Positions 25,510 through 34,470 are shown, counted from the stretch's first letter. The stretch is DNA of 64,000 nucleotides from Alphaproteobacteria bacterium (GCA_040905865.1 JBBDQU010000060.1:1-64000); one strand, 5' to 3'. The notes: generated from the sequence alone by a model not told the origin. Translations and numbers: made by a program.

Positions 25510-26583
25510 TCAGCCGGGGCCGCCAAGGCATGTGCGCAGTCCGGCTGCGAGATTTTCCAGCAGTGTGAAATAGGCGTCCGGGCCCGGCGGAATTTCCGCG
25601 CCGACCGGGTCCAGGGTGCCAGCCTTCGCCTGTGTACCTTCCAGCACCGTCGCAACCAGCGCCGGCGCGAATTGCGGTTCGGCGAATACGCAGCGTGCGC
25701 CGGTCGCGTGGATTTTTTCCCGGATTTCATACAGCCGCTTCACACCAGGGCTGCGCTCCGGGCTGATGGTCAGGGACCCGACAGCATTCATACCGTAACG
25801 GCGCTCGAAGTACTGGTACGCATCGTGAAACACGATGTAGGGGATTGTGCGGACTGGCGCCAGGGTATCGCGCAAACCTTTATCCAGCGTATCGAGCCGC
25901 CGCAATAGCGCTTCACCATTGGCGGCATAGGCCGGGGCATTCGCCGGATCGGTTTTCTGCAGCGTCGCGACGATGACTCGAACCATCGCCTGCGCAGTCA
26001 CCGGGTCAAGCCAGACATGCAGGTCCCTGGCGTGATCGTGATCGTGATCGTGATCGTGATCGTGATCGTGATGCCCTTCATGCCCGTGATGCCCGCTTTC
26101 ACTTCCGGAATGGCGGGTAGCCCCGTGGTCGGCTTCCCGGTGTCCTGAATCCTTGTGGTCCGTATGATTATGGTCGGCTTCTTTGTGTTCCGATTCCTGA
26201 TGGCCGGCCTCGTCATGCGCCTCCCAACTACCGCCTTCACGGCCTTCCAGCAGAGGCACATGTGTGCCGAGCGCCACGACGGCCGCGTCCTGCGACAGGG
26301 CCGCCAGCGGCTTTACCAGGAAGGTTTCCAGGCCGGCGCCGACCCAGAATACCGCACTGGCGGATTGCAGCGCCCGCGCTGCGCTGGGAGTCAGGGCGAA
26401 GTCGTGCGGCGACGCGGCGCCGGTAACGAGCAATTGCGGCGCGCCAACACCCTGCATCACCCCGGCCACCAGCGAATGCACCGGCAGGACGGACGCCACC
26501 ACCCCGGATGACGCTGTGGCGGTAACGGGGAGCAGGAAAACCATCGCGAGTGCAGGGACGGCGCGGCAGAGGAAGCAAAGCAT
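25510..26583 (-). CDS. znuA: Zinc ABC transporter substrate-binding protein ZnuA
   Basis: A 357-residue periplasmic zinc-binding lipoprotein-like SBP of cluster A-I. A signal peptide covers residues 1-25. Zinc-ligand His residues are in SVLPVHSLVAG (~35), SPHDFAL (~59) and DLHVWLDP (~188), with the last ligand in the C-terminal lobe. Residues ~115-185 form a very long loop rich in His, Asp and Glu, including a run of (HD)6 encoded by six copies of gtgatc at 26032-26067. Such loops bind extra zinc. The ZnuB and ZnuC genes are not in the window. A perfect Zur-type palindrome lies 18 bp before the ATG, so strong zinc repression is expected. Confidence 0.93.
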   Translation of the reverse strand: MLCFLCRAVPALAMVFLLPVTATASSGVVASVLPVHSLVAGVMQGVGAPQLLVTGAASPHDFALTPSAARALQSASAVFWVGAGLETFLVKPLAALSQDAAVVALGTHVPLLEGREGGSWEAHDEAGHQESEHKEADHNHTDHKDSGHREADHGATRHSGSESGHHGHEGHHDHDHDHDHDHDHARDLHVWLDPVTAQAMVRVIVATLQKTDPANAPAYAANGEALLRRLDTLDKGLRDTLAPVRTIPYIVFHDAYQYFERRYGMNAVGSLTISPERSPGVKRLYEIREKIHATGARCVFAEPQFAPALVATVLEGTQAKAGTLDPVGAEIPPGPDAYFTLLENLAAGLRTCLGGPG

Positions 26584-26600
26584 CGGTTGATCCTTTAAAC

Positions 26601-26619
26601 AATGTTATATTATAACATT
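26601..26619. promoter_or_regulatory. Zur operator upstream of znuA
   Basis: A perfect 19-bp palindrome, aatgttata-t-tataacatt, agrees at every position with the core of the gammaproteobacterial Zur consensus AATGTTATANTATAACATT. It lies 18 bp before the znuA start, in an AT-rich island, where Zur-Zn bound at the promoter would block transcription. Basis: sequence seen directly, consensus from established knowledge. Confidence 0.88.
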
Positions 26620-26734
26620 ATGGGATAGAGGATAACACGTCAACTGATATCGAATAGATGCGCCTGCTACAGCGCGGCGATTTCAGACTCAGGGAGATCG
26701 CCAACCCGAATTTGCATTGCGGCTTTCCGGCACT

Positions 26735-27763
26735 TCACGGCAGGAGGGGATGGGCCGGTCCAAGCGATCCCCAAAACAGCAGGATGCCCATCAGGGCAAT
26801 CATGGATCCGCCGACCGTGGCGAAAAGATGCGTCGCCAGCGCCAGGTTGTCATACCGGGTTCGCGCCAGCGACGTGGCCAGATTGCGGGCGCCGACCGCA
26901 AGTACGGCAAGCCCCGCCACGGCCGCCGCCGTGCCCAGCGACATCGCCAGAACGGCCAGCATGCCCGGCACTCGCAGCCCCATCAGCCCAGCGACGATCA
27001 GCACCATAACCGCGCCGCTGCAGGGCCGGATACCGATGGACAGCACCATGCCCGTAATCGTCCGCCAGCCCTGTTGCGCCAGTTGATCCGGTGTCGGAAC
27101 ATGAACATGGCCCCCATGACAGGTTGCATGGTCATGGTCATGGTCATGGTCATGGTCATGGTCATGCGCTTCCAGCGGATGACCGTGATGATCATGGATC
27201 ACAGCCGCCCGGCCAGCCCCGCGGGACCGGCGGAACGCCTGCATCCCACGCCAGGCCAGCATCGCACCCAGCGCCGCGACCAGCGCGAAGCTAAGGCTTT
27301 CCAGCGTTCCGGACGCGGCATAGGCATCACGAGTGGACCAGCCAATCAGTTCCCGTGCCCCTTCGACCAGTATCACCGCCGTCACCCCTTGCAGCAATGC
27401 CGCGGCCAGCGCGATCCAGACACCCAGGCGGATCCGACTTTCATGGGTCAGCAGATAGGCGGAAAGGATCGCCTTGCCATGTCCGGGACCGGCAGCGTGA
27501 AACACCCCATAGACGAAACTGCCGAGGATCAGCGTCCATATTGTGGCAACCGACGCATCCGCCTTCACCGCCCGGACCGATGACGTCAGTTCCCTGTGGT
27601 ACTGGCGCTGGGATTCGAAGACCCAGGCGGAAAACCGTGTCCACTGATCGCCTGCCCAGTCGAACGCTCCAATGGCATGCGCCGCATCCGGCACGAGTAC
27701 CGCGCCAGCGGCGCCGACAGCCAGCACGACCGCCAGACACCGGCCAATAGCAACTTTGCTCAT
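26735..27763 (-). CDS. NicO/RcnA-family metal transporter
   Basis: A 342-residue membrane protein of the nickel/cobalt transporter NicO family. It has six or so helices, the family motif VFHAAGPGHGKAILSAYLL (~88-106) and GIRPCSGAVMVLIVAG (~248). A cytoplasmic or periplasmic loop holds a run of (HD)6 followed by HATCHGGHVH, encoded by six copies of catggt at 27127-27162. ATG 27763 overlaps the stop of the DUF1007 gene as ATGA; the TTG two codons earlier is less likely. Coupling to DUF1007 and nearness to znuA suggest zinc rather than nickel transport (inference). Confidence 0.88.
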   Translation of the reverse strand: MSKVAIGRCLAVVLAVGAAGAVLVPDAAHAIGAFDWAGDQWTRFSAWVFESQRQYHRELTSSVRAVKADASVATIWTLILGSFVYGVFHAAGPGHGKAILSAYLLTHESRIRLGVWIALAAALLQGVTAVILVEGARELIGWSTRDAYAASGTLESLSFALVAALGAMLAWRGMQAFRRSRGAGRAAVIHDHHGHPLEAHDHDHDHDHDHDHATCHGGHVHVPTPDQLAQQGWRTITGMVLSIGIRPCSGAVMVLIVAGLMGLRVPGMLAVLAMSLGTAAAVAGLAVLAVGARNLATSLARTRYDNLALATHLFATVGGSMIALMGILLFWGSLGPAHPLLP

Positions 27764-28416
27764 GGACAATGGAGCGTCACTGTTTCCGCAAAATATTCGC
27801 CCAGGCCATCCCCGGCGCTTTCGGACTGGTCGAGCGACTGGGCCAGTGACAGAATATTCATATCCGGCTTCGGTTCCGCGATGGCGTAGGTACAGCTTTC
27901 GGGCGCATCGCCTTCAAACAAAACCGGGCGGTCTTTGATATGCGCCACCTCAATGTAGTAGGTGGGGTCGTAGATCCGGTACACCAGCGTTTCCCGGCGG
28001 AGGTCGATCGGCTGCGCCAGCGGCAGGATAAAGGCGAGACCCAGTCGCCCCTGAAAGAAGGTCGATTCGACATCGCGCGCGGGGCCGGTCGCCACCGTCT
28101 TTCCCGCCACTTTCATGAAGGTAAAGTAGGAATAGTCCTTCAGGCCCTTCGCCGATTCCTGCGCCAGCGCCTGCAGCGCGGGGTCGTCCGGGATACCGTC
28201 GCCGTCCTTGTCCATTCCTTCGGTGGCGAACGCCGTATAAAATTCGTCAAATGTCCACAGAACGCGCAGCGCCGCAATCCGCCCTTCCGCATCGACCATC
28301 GCCGCGGTGCGCAGGTCGATCCAGGTATGGGGATGCGCCGATACGTGCGCCGGCCAAAGCGATATCGCCATGCCGACGGCGATCATGCGGCACCACCACG
28401 CTGAATGTTTGCGCAT
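27760..28416 (-). CDS. DUF1007 family periplasmic protein
   Basis: A 218-residue exported protein. A signal peptide (residues ~1-27, ending VSAHPH) exposes an N-terminal HPHTW motif, the hallmark of DUF1007 and a likely metal-binding site at the mature N-terminus. LWTFDEFYTAF follows, then an EF-hand-like acidic stretch KDGDGIPDDPALQ, and the C-terminal half is beta-rich. Known members sit with NicO-type transporters, exactly as here, where stop and start overlap as ATGA. It probably delivers metal to or from the NicO partner. No clear Zur box is seen before its start; only a weak half-site near 28440-28455. Confidence 0.88.
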   Translation of the reverse strand: MRKHSAWWCRMIAVGMAISLWPAHVSAHPHTWIDLRTAAMVDAEGRIAALRVLWTFDEFYTAFATEGMDKDGDGIPDDPALQALAQESAKGLKDYSYFTFMKVAGKTVATGPARDVESTFFQGRLGLAFILPLAQPIDLRRETLVYRIYDPTYYIEVAHIKDRPVLFEGDAPESCTYAIAEPKPDMNILSLAQSLDQSESAGDGLGEYFAETVTLHCP

Positions 28417-28533
28417 CCGCTTTTCACCGGTCCTGTTCGTTTCAATGTTTATACACCTAATCGATCAGCATATTCTTGCAAGGTTAAAATTGAGCGACGC
28501 AAAATTGCCATATTGCCAAAGGATAGTCCCTGA

Positions 28534-29046
28534 ATGCGCGTGATACTGATATTGCTTCTGTGTTGGGCCGCACCGTCTTTCGCGAAACAGTCCCCCCGGG
28601 ATTCCGACGCGAACGCGGTTCAGTCCTTCATTCACGATGTCTCGCGGACCTGCGTCTCGCAGCGTGCACAGCAGTGTATCGATGCCGGCTGGAGATTCGC
28701 CGCCCGCTCCCCGGAACAGGGGCTGACCCTTGTGGAACTGCAGGAACTGCGGCAGAAACTGGGCGGCTGGTTTAACACGTTTCAGAACTCCATGACGCCA
28801 CAGGAACGCGGATCGGTCATGATGGGCCTGCTACTGGCCGATGGCATCGGCATACAACGGCTGCACTCGGCGTTCGACACCGACGGCAACGGCAGGGTGA
28901 CCCAGCGCGAACTGCTCGCCGACGTGAAGCTCGACAACCGGCCGCTCGGCGCCGTTCTACTGGACGAAGACGCCGTCAACCGTAAGGCCCTTGCCGGCCG
29001 GCTGGGCATGCCACCCGACATGATCGAAGGGCTGTTTACACCATAG
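28534..29046 (+). CDS. Exported EF-hand protein
   Basis: A 170-residue protein with a signal peptide (MRVILILLLCWAAPSFAKQ, cleavage about residue 17) and one complete EF-hand loop, FDTDGNGRVTQREL (~113-126), with D, D, N and E in calcium-ligand positions. Two Cys near residues 40-48 could form a disulfide. No wider family is recognised. It stands divergent from the DUF1007 gene and convergent to the intradiol dioxygenase gene. A periplasmic calcium-binding or sensing role is plausible. Confidence 0.75.
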   Translation: MRVILILLLCWAAPSFAKQSPRDSDANAVQSFIHDVSRTCVSQRAQQCIDAGWRFAARSPEQGLTLVELQELRQKLGGWFNTFQNSMTPQERGSVMMGLLLADGIGIQRLHSAFDTDGNGRVTQRELLADVKLDNRPLGAVLLDEDAVNRKALAGRLGMPPDMIEGLFTP

Positions 29047-29060
29047 GTTCGCGGCCCCTG

Positions 29061-29651
29061 TCAGACCCGCACCACAAAGTCGAACCGTCCGGTCCGCCGC
29101 CCGTTTCCACCGTCGAGCGTCAGTTCCAGTTCCGGTCTGTAGCCAAAATCGCTGAGCCTACGGGGATCGTCCGGAAAATATAGCTGTGTCGTCAGCAAGA
29201 GGCCCTTCGGCGCGCGGACCTTCACATGGAAGTGGCGGGCGCGGCCGGGATAGTCACCCGGCGTGCAGGTAGTGAAACGGTAACGGCCGGAATCATCGGC
29301 ATACTGGTGGCCGCGAAGGTCATAGCCGCTGTTGTCGTAGCGCCCGCGCCGGTCCGCATGCCAAAGATCGACCATTGCGCCGGCCACCGGCCGGCAGGCG
29401 CTATCGAGCACGAAGCCCTGTAGCACAAGCACTTCGCCCGGTGCTGTATCGCCGGTGAAATCCCCTTTCAACGGTGAATCGGGCGTGTAAAACGGTCCTT
29501 CGCTCTGGGACGCCGTGACATCGACGGGATCGTTGCAGGATGGCGTCAGCGCCGATTCCGCACGAAGCGGCAGGGTAGCCAGCGTCAGCCCCGCGCCGGC
29601 GCCCGCCAGAAGCCAGCGCCGTCGAACGCCCCGAATCTGATCGTCCGTCAT
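29061..29651 (-). CDS. Tat-exported intradiol ring-cleavage dioxygenase-like protein
   Basis: A 196-residue member of the protocatechuate 3,4-dioxygenase-like family. The N-terminus has a twin-arginine signal (RRRWLLAGAGAGL, residues 10-22) followed by an Ala-rich cleavage region, which is unusual for a cytosolic catabolic family. SEGPFYTPDSP (~50-60) is the family start. Fe(III) ligands can be placed at the Tyr of GRYDNSGYD (~104-112), the Tyr of PGDYPG and the pair HFH in RARHFHVKV (~140-148). AAAGGAGG precedes ATG 29651. It may act on extracellular aromatic or lignin-derived substrates; the true substrate is unknown. Confidence 0.88.
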   Translation of the reverse strand: MTDDQIRGVRRRWLLAGAGAGLTLATLPLRAESALTPSCNDPVDVTASQSEGPFYTPDSPLKGDFTGDTAPGEVLVLQGFVLDSACRPVAGAMVDLWHADRRGRYDNSGYDLRGHQYADDSGRYRFTTCTPGDYPGRARHFHVKVRAPKGLLLTTQLYFPDDPRRLSDFGYRPELELTLDGGNGRRTGRFDFVVRV

Positions 29652-29765
29652 CTTGCCTCCTTTCGGCGATGCCCGCGGCTTTCCGGCGCGGTGACGCCGT
29701 TTCGATGCCGGTGGCCCGCCCCAACAACAATCGTCAAGATGAAACCGCGCACACGGCGCGGCAGC

Positions 29766-30398
29766 CTACCAGGCATATTTGACGCTACAGCCATATGCCC
29801 TGGTGACCGGATTGGAGACTGGCTTGCCTGCCGCCAACTCGTTCAGCGCCACGGTGACGTAATTTGTCGCCTTCGGGATATCGGATTGACGCGCGGAAGG
29901 AATACTGTCGATCCCGCCCATGTATTTCAGGACTCCGTCAGGATCCACGATATACATATGGGGCGTGGTGCGTGCGCCGTACATCCGGCCGATCTCGCCC
30001 TTCGGATCGAGGATGATCTCGGTCGGGTTCGCGTCATGCTGTTTCACGATATCCATCGCTTCGGCCGCTTCGACGTAGCCTTCCTCCCCCGGTGCGGAGG
30101 AGATTACCGTCAGCCAGACGGCGCCCTTGGCCAGCGCGTCCCGCTGGGTCTGCTGCATATTGCCGGCGCCGTAATGTTTGCGGACATAGGGGCATTCATG
30201 GCTGGTCCATTCCAGAACAACCGTTTTGCCCCGATATGCGTCCAGCGAGATCGTCCGGCCGCTGGCCGCGACGCCTTCAAAACCCGGCGCCGGCGCATCG
30301 ACCTTCGCCGTACCCGCCGCCTGTCCGGTCCCGCTTGTGAAGACGGCAGCGACCGCAACCGCCAAGCCGAGCATTATTCGCCGGTTCAGTAATTTCAT
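29766..30398 (-). CDS. Exported thioredoxin-fold redoxin (single-Cys)
   Basis: A 210-residue AhpC/TSA-type redoxin with a signal peptide (residues 1-28). The active-site region reads VLEWTSHECPYVRKHYG (~58-74), so only the first Cys of a CxxC pair is present, as in the family group with WTNxxCPFV. A Cys near the C-terminus (YGCSVKY) could act as resolving Cys. ATG 30398 follows AAGGAG and starts the signal peptide. It lies 31 bp after a ScsB/DsbD-like gene, which probably supplies it with electrons in the periplasm. Confidence 0.87.
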   Translation of the reverse strand: MKLLNRRIMLGLAVAVAAVFTSGTGQAAGTAKVDAPAPGFEGVAASGRTISLDAYRGKTVVLEWTSHECPYVRKHYGAGNMQQTQRDALAKGAVWLTVISSAPGEEGYVEAAEAMDIVKQHDANPTEIILDPKGEIGRMYGARTTPHMYIVDPDGVLKYMGGIDSIPSARQSDIPKATNYVTVALNELAAGKPVSNPVTRAYGCSVKYAW

Positions 30399-30429
30399 GG
30401 GCGTCTCCTTTCCGTGGGAAATGGATCGT

Positions 30430-32526
30430 TCAGATTTGGTGCAGTGCATCGACCACCATCGATACGGTTAGAATCTGCGGCAGCACCATTGGCGGCCGTT
30501 CGTCGGGATAAAACAGCACGTACAGGGGCACGCCCGCCCGGTCGTGACGGCGCAGCAGCGCGGTGATTTCCGGATCCTCGCGGGTCCAGTCGCCAACCAG
30601 ATAGGCGGCGCCCGATTTGGCAAGGGCGGCATGAAACGCTTCGCTGGACAGGGCCACGCGCTCGTTCACCTTGCAGGTGATGCACCAGGCCGCCGTCATG
30701 TTGACCAGCACGGGCCGGCCTTCCGCCCGCAGCGCCTCGAGCCGCGCCTCCGAATAGCGCTCGGCCCCATCGGGTTGGATAACGGCGACGGCGGTATCGG
30801 CAGGCTGGATTGCGCCAGCCAGAAACAGCGCGGCGGCAACCGATACCATCGCCACGCCGCGCCGGACGGCGCCGCCGCCCTGCCCGAACAGCCACAGGGC
30901 GAAACCCAGCGCGGTCATTCCCAGCAGGACCGCGAACACCGCATCCGGGTCCGTCTGCTGCGCCAGCACCCAGATCAGCCAGGCCGCCGAAGCAAACAGG
31001 GGAAAGGCCAAAACCTGCTTCAGGGTATTCATCCATGCCCCTGGTTTCGGCAGCAACCGCGCCGCGCCGGGAACCGCTGTCAGCAGCAGGTACGGCATGC
31101 CGAGCCCGAGGCCAAGCATGAGTATCGCCGCCATCGCGACCGGCCCGGACTGGGTGAACGCAACGCCAAGAGCGGCCGCCATGAACGGCGCGGTACAGGG
31201 CGCCGCCACGACAGCAGCCAGAATACCGGTAAAGAAGCTGCCGGTCGCACCGGATCGCCCCGCCAGCGACTGTCCCATTCCGGTCCAGGAACCGGCGATG
31301 TGAAACACGCCCGCCAGATTCAGCCCGACCGCGAACAGGATATAGGCCAGCACCGCCACAACGACGGGGTTCTGCAACTGGAAGCCCCATCCGACACTGG
31401 CGCCGCCGGCCCGCAGCGCGAGAAACACGATGCCCAGCAGGGCGAAGGCCAACAATACGCCCGCCATGTAGGCAAGGCCCCCGCGCAGCCGCCCGGCGCG
31501 GGAATCCGCCGCATGACCGACCAGCCCGAGCGCCTTTACCGCCAGCACCGGGAAGACGCATGGCATCAGGTTCAGCAGGAGCCCGCCCAGAAACGCGAAT
31601 GCCAGGATCAGCGGCAGGGACAGCGTTTCGGCGGAAATCATAGAAGGTGCTGACGCAGCCGGATCGAGTGCCACCTCGTCGATGGCGAAGGCCAGGCGAA
31701 CCTGTTCGCCCCCGATATCCTCCCGTAGCGTCAGCACGCCGGAAAGCCGATCCGGCGCAGGGATTTCGCCACGCTGCATCGTCAGGCGCAATACTGGCGC
31801 GTCATAGCTTAAATGCTGCGCCGCAGCGTGTTCTATCACACCCCACGCTTCGGCGAAGAAGTGCGCCTGTGACAGTCGCGCCATCGACAGGCCCGGAGCA
31901 TCGAACGCCAGGGTTACCGCGTTGCCGGATACGGTCGCTGAATACGGCCAGGGCGATGCGGCCGGGACGGTGCCGCGCACCGCCGCGAACAATGCCGCAT
32001 CGGCGCTGTTCGCCACGGTTTCGCCGCCCGTGGGCAGGTCAATCGCGAAGACACCGGATTCAGGAATGCAGATCTTCTCGCAGACCAGCCAGGTCGCTTC
32101 CGCCTTTACCGGAAACGCCGTTCCGGCCGGCCAGTCCGCCGGAACCGTGATATCGCTGATCAGTCCGACACGGCCGCTGTAACCATGATTGACCAGCCCG
32201 GCGAACTCGATTCGTTCCGGCGCCGCCCAGCGGATCGGCGTCGCGACGGCACCTTCCGGCAATGACCATTCAAGGGCGATTTCCTGACCGCTGTCGCCCG
32301 GATTTTTCCAGTAGGTATGCCAGCCGTCGCGGATGTCCTGATGCAGCATGACCGACACGGTATCGCCGGGCTTCACGCGTTCCGCAGACGCGACCAGCCG
32401 CGCCGTCACATTGTCGGTGCGTACCGTATCGACCGATGCGCGAACAGCCGGCGACGCCTGCATTCCGGCAAGCGCCAGCAGGAGAAAGACCATTTTCCGC
32501 CTGAAAACCGATCGCCGCACCTGCAT
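30430..32526 (-). CDS. ScsB/DsbD-like transmembrane thiol-disulfide interchange protein
   Basis: A 698-residue electron conduit. A signal peptide (~1-30) is followed by a DsbC-like N-terminal domain with paired Cys in WLVCEKICIPE (~148-158). About eight membrane helices carry the redox Cys in LNLMPCVFPVLAVK and VAAPCTAPFM. A C-terminal periplasmic thioredoxin domain has AAWCITCKV as CxxC (~615). The layout matches ScsB/DipZ-type proteins, which move electrons from cytosolic thioredoxin to periplasmic partners. The redoxin encoded just downstream is the obvious client. ScsB proteins are linked to copper and peroxide resistance. Confidence 0.92.
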   Translation of the reverse strand: MQVRRSVFRRKMVFLLLALAGMQASPAVRASVDTVRTDNVTARLVASAERVKPGDTVSVMLHQDIRDGWHTYWKNPGDSGQEIALEWSLPEGAVATPIRWAAPERIEFAGLVNHGYSGRVGLISDITVPADWPAGTAFPVKAEATWLVCEKICIPESGVFAIDLPTGGETVANSADAALFAAVRGTVPAASPWPYSATVSGNAVTLAFDAPGLSMARLSQAHFFAEAWGVIEHAAAQHLSYDAPVLRLTMQRGEIPAPDRLSGVLTLREDIGGEQVRLAFAIDEVALDPAASAPSMISAETLSLPLILAFAFLGGLLLNLMPCVFPVLAVKALGLVGHAADSRAGRLRGGLAYMAGVLLAFALLGIVFLALRAGGASVGWGFQLQNPVVVAVLAYILFAVGLNLAGVFHIAGSWTGMGQSLAGRSGATGSFFTGILAAVVAAPCTAPFMAAALGVAFTQSGPVAMAAILMLGLGLGMPYLLLTAVPGAARLLPKPGAWMNTLKQVLAFPLFASAAWLIWVLAQQTDPDAVFAVLLGMTALGFALWLFGQGGGAVRRGVAMVSVAAALFLAGAIQPADTAVAVIQPDGAERYSEARLEALRAEGRPVLVNMTAAWCITCKVNERVALSSEAFHAALAKSGAAYLVGDWTREDPEITALLRRHDRAGVPLYVLFYPDERPPMVLPQILTVSMVVDALHQI

Positions 32527-32634
32527 CGCCCTGTAGATTCAGTTCCGTTTCCGGCCCGGAATTTAGGCCGCTATCTGGTCAATACAAAATCAAGTTTTCT
32601 TTACCGATACAGGGCTATTGCGCATGCCGCCGGG

Positions 32635-33867
32635 TCAGGTTTCGCGGGTGAGACCCGAATCGACCCACAATTTCACGGCCAGCGACATGCTGCTGAACAG
32701 GGCAAACCCGCCGATCAGCGGCAGGACCGTGCCGTCATAGGATTGTCCGATAACGGTACCCAGGACGACGCCGGAAATGGTCGTGAACGACGTCACGACC
32801 CCGGCGCCGACTCCCGCGATATGGCCCAGCGGCTCCATTGCCATGGCATTGAAATTGCCCATCAGCATGCCAAAGCAGAAGAAATTGACCATTCCCCAGG
32901 TCATCAGCGACCACAGGGGCGGATGGCCCGCCTGCCAGAAGGACACGCAGAAAAAGGTGATCGACGCGGATCCCATCACCGTCAGGGCAATCGTCGTCAG
33001 CCGCCGCATGCCGAACCGCATGACGAGCCTGGAATTGGTGAAGGCCGCCGCACCGATCCCCAGCGCCAGGGCCCCGAAATAGAACGGAAACCGGATACCG
33101 AGGCCATATTGCACCTGCATCACCTGCGCCGCCGAGGACAGATAGCCGATGAAGGCGCCGAACACGAGTCCCGCCGAAACCATATAACCCAGGGATTGAC
33201 GGTTGCGCAGAATTTCCAGAACGCTGCGCAGGATGACGGCGAGGGAAAACGGCTTGCGGTTCTCCGGCGCGAGGGTTTCGGGCTGGCGCAGTGCGAACCA
33301 GACAAAACCGATTGCCGAAAGCGTCAGCAACATGCCGAATATGGCGCGCCAGGACGCGACCAGCAGAATCGCCTGCCCCAGCAGCGGCGCCAGCGCCGGC
33401 ACGATGATGAAAACCGACATCACCAGGGACATGATACGGGCCATTGCGCGCCCGGAATACTGGTCGCGCACCAGTGCGATCGTCACGATCCGGGATGCCG
33501 CCGCGCCCAGCCCCTGCAGGACACGGCCGGCCAGCATCACCTCGAAATTCCACGCCATCGTCGACAGCACGCAGCCGGACATATACAGCGCCAGGCCCGC
33601 ATAGATGGCGCGTTTGCGCCCGATACTGTCGGACAGGGGGCCATAGATAAGTTGCCCGATCATCAACCCGACGAACAGGAAGGTCACGACAAGCTGGCTG
33701 TCATTGGCCTGCGCAACGCCGAGGTCCCTGCCGATTTCCGACAGGGCCGGCAGCATGGCATCGATCGAAAGCGCGACCAGCGAAATCAGCAATGCCAGCA
33801 TGACGACAAATTCGCCCTGCGACAGGGCGCCGCCCGACCGCACACCTGCGCTATTGCCGTTACTCAA
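32635..33867 (-). CDS. MFS exporter, Bcr/CflA family
   Basis: A 410-residue twelve-helix major facilitator of the drug-resistance Bcr/CflA type. SIDAMLPALSEIGRDL is at ~25-40 and QLIYGPLSDSIGRKRAIYAGL at ~70-90, the classical motif A. I prefer the TTG at 33867, which has GGAG nine bases upstream and gives a short cytosolic N-terminus. The in-frame ATG at 33954 would add 29 residues of Arg/His-rich sequence unlike the family. The exported compound is unknown. Confidence 0.87.
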   Translation of the reverse strand: MSNGNSAGVRSGGALSQGEFVVMLALLISLVALSIDAMLPALSEIGRDLGVAQANDSQLVVTFLFVGLMIGQLIYGPLSDSIGRKRAIYAGLALYMSGCVLSTMAWNFEVMLAGRVLQGLGAAASRIVTIALVRDQYSGRAMARIMSLVMSVFIIVPALAPLLGQAILLVASWRAIFGMLLTLSAIGFVWFALRQPETLAPENRKPFSLAVILRSVLEILRNRQSLGYMVSAGLVFGAFIGYLSSAAQVMQVQYGLGIRFPFYFGALALGIGAAAFTNSRLVMRFGMRRLTTIALTVMGSASITFFCVSFWQAGHPPLWSLMTWGMVNFFCFGMLMGNFNAMAMEPLGHIAGVGAGVVTSFTTISGVVLGTVIGQSYDGTVLPLIGGFALFSSMSLAVKLWVDSGLTRET

Positions 33868-34068
33868 ACCTTTTCTCCGCGTTTGGGCCGACACATGATG
33901 GCGGGCCCGTAAAAAGCAGGGATGACTGACCGTGCCGGGCGACACGGCGACCATGCCGGAGAGATTTCAAGCGGCTCCCAAGCCAGGACTAGACACGATT
34001 CTGTCTCTAAGCCGAAAGACTCCGCAGGGCAAGGCTCTCCCGCCGCGGGCGTACGGCAACGCCGAAAT

Positions 34069-34470
34069 TCAGGTAGCGCCGGCATATCCCATCCGGGACG
34101 CCCAGAAACTCCAGCGTCCCAACTCACTGATTACCAGCCGTCCGCCCGTGCAACGGACAAGGGCTATTTCGACGAAGCCCTCGGTCGGATCGTCCATGAA
34201 ACAGAATATCGTCTTGGCGAACAGAAGCCTGTCTTCAAGGCTTTCCGTGATACTGCCCGGTTCGGACGCCCGCCATTTCACGTAGACGTCGGGCCCCAGA
34301 TTGTCTGTAATCCCGGAATCACACACGCTTTGGCGGCTTCTTCGGTCATCGGCAATCGGCGCGCAGCATTCGGCAGACCATGAAAATGAACGTCCTGCGC
34401 ATAACGCCTCTTCAGAAACCACGCCGTCTTGATCCAGGCCAATCAGTTTGCCCGTGACCTCTATAAGCAC
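34069..34470 (-). CDS. Doubtful hypothetical protein
   Basis: An open frame of 133 codons with a GTG start that lies inside hairpin repeat C, so the annotated start is suspect. The central part (GPDVYVKWRASEPGS... LLFAKTIFCFMDDPTEGFVEIALVRC) looks protein-like, but I recognise no family and the opposite strand is open too. Either a short real gene or non-coding debris. If it is not real, the stretch 33868-34534 holds only the repeat. Confidence 0.33.
   Translation of the reverse strand: MLIEVTGKLIGLDQDGVVSEEALCAGRSFSWSAECCAPIADDRRSRQSVCDSGITDNLGPDVYVKWRASEPGSITESLEDRLLFAKTIFCFMDDPTEGFVEIALVRCTGGRLVISELGRWSFWASRMGYAGAT

Noticed and set aside
26032-26073. Hexanucleotide tandem repeat considered as a CRISPR-like or satellite array
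   Set aside because: It is in frame within znuA and encodes the (HD)n loop; there are no spacers.
27127-27162. Second hexanucleotide tandem repeat
   Set aside because: It is in frame within the NicO gene and encodes a His-Asp loop.
33922-34383. Plus-strand frame of 153 codons in the gap after the MFS gene
   Set aside because: Low-complexity, non-protein-like composition and no ribosome binding site.
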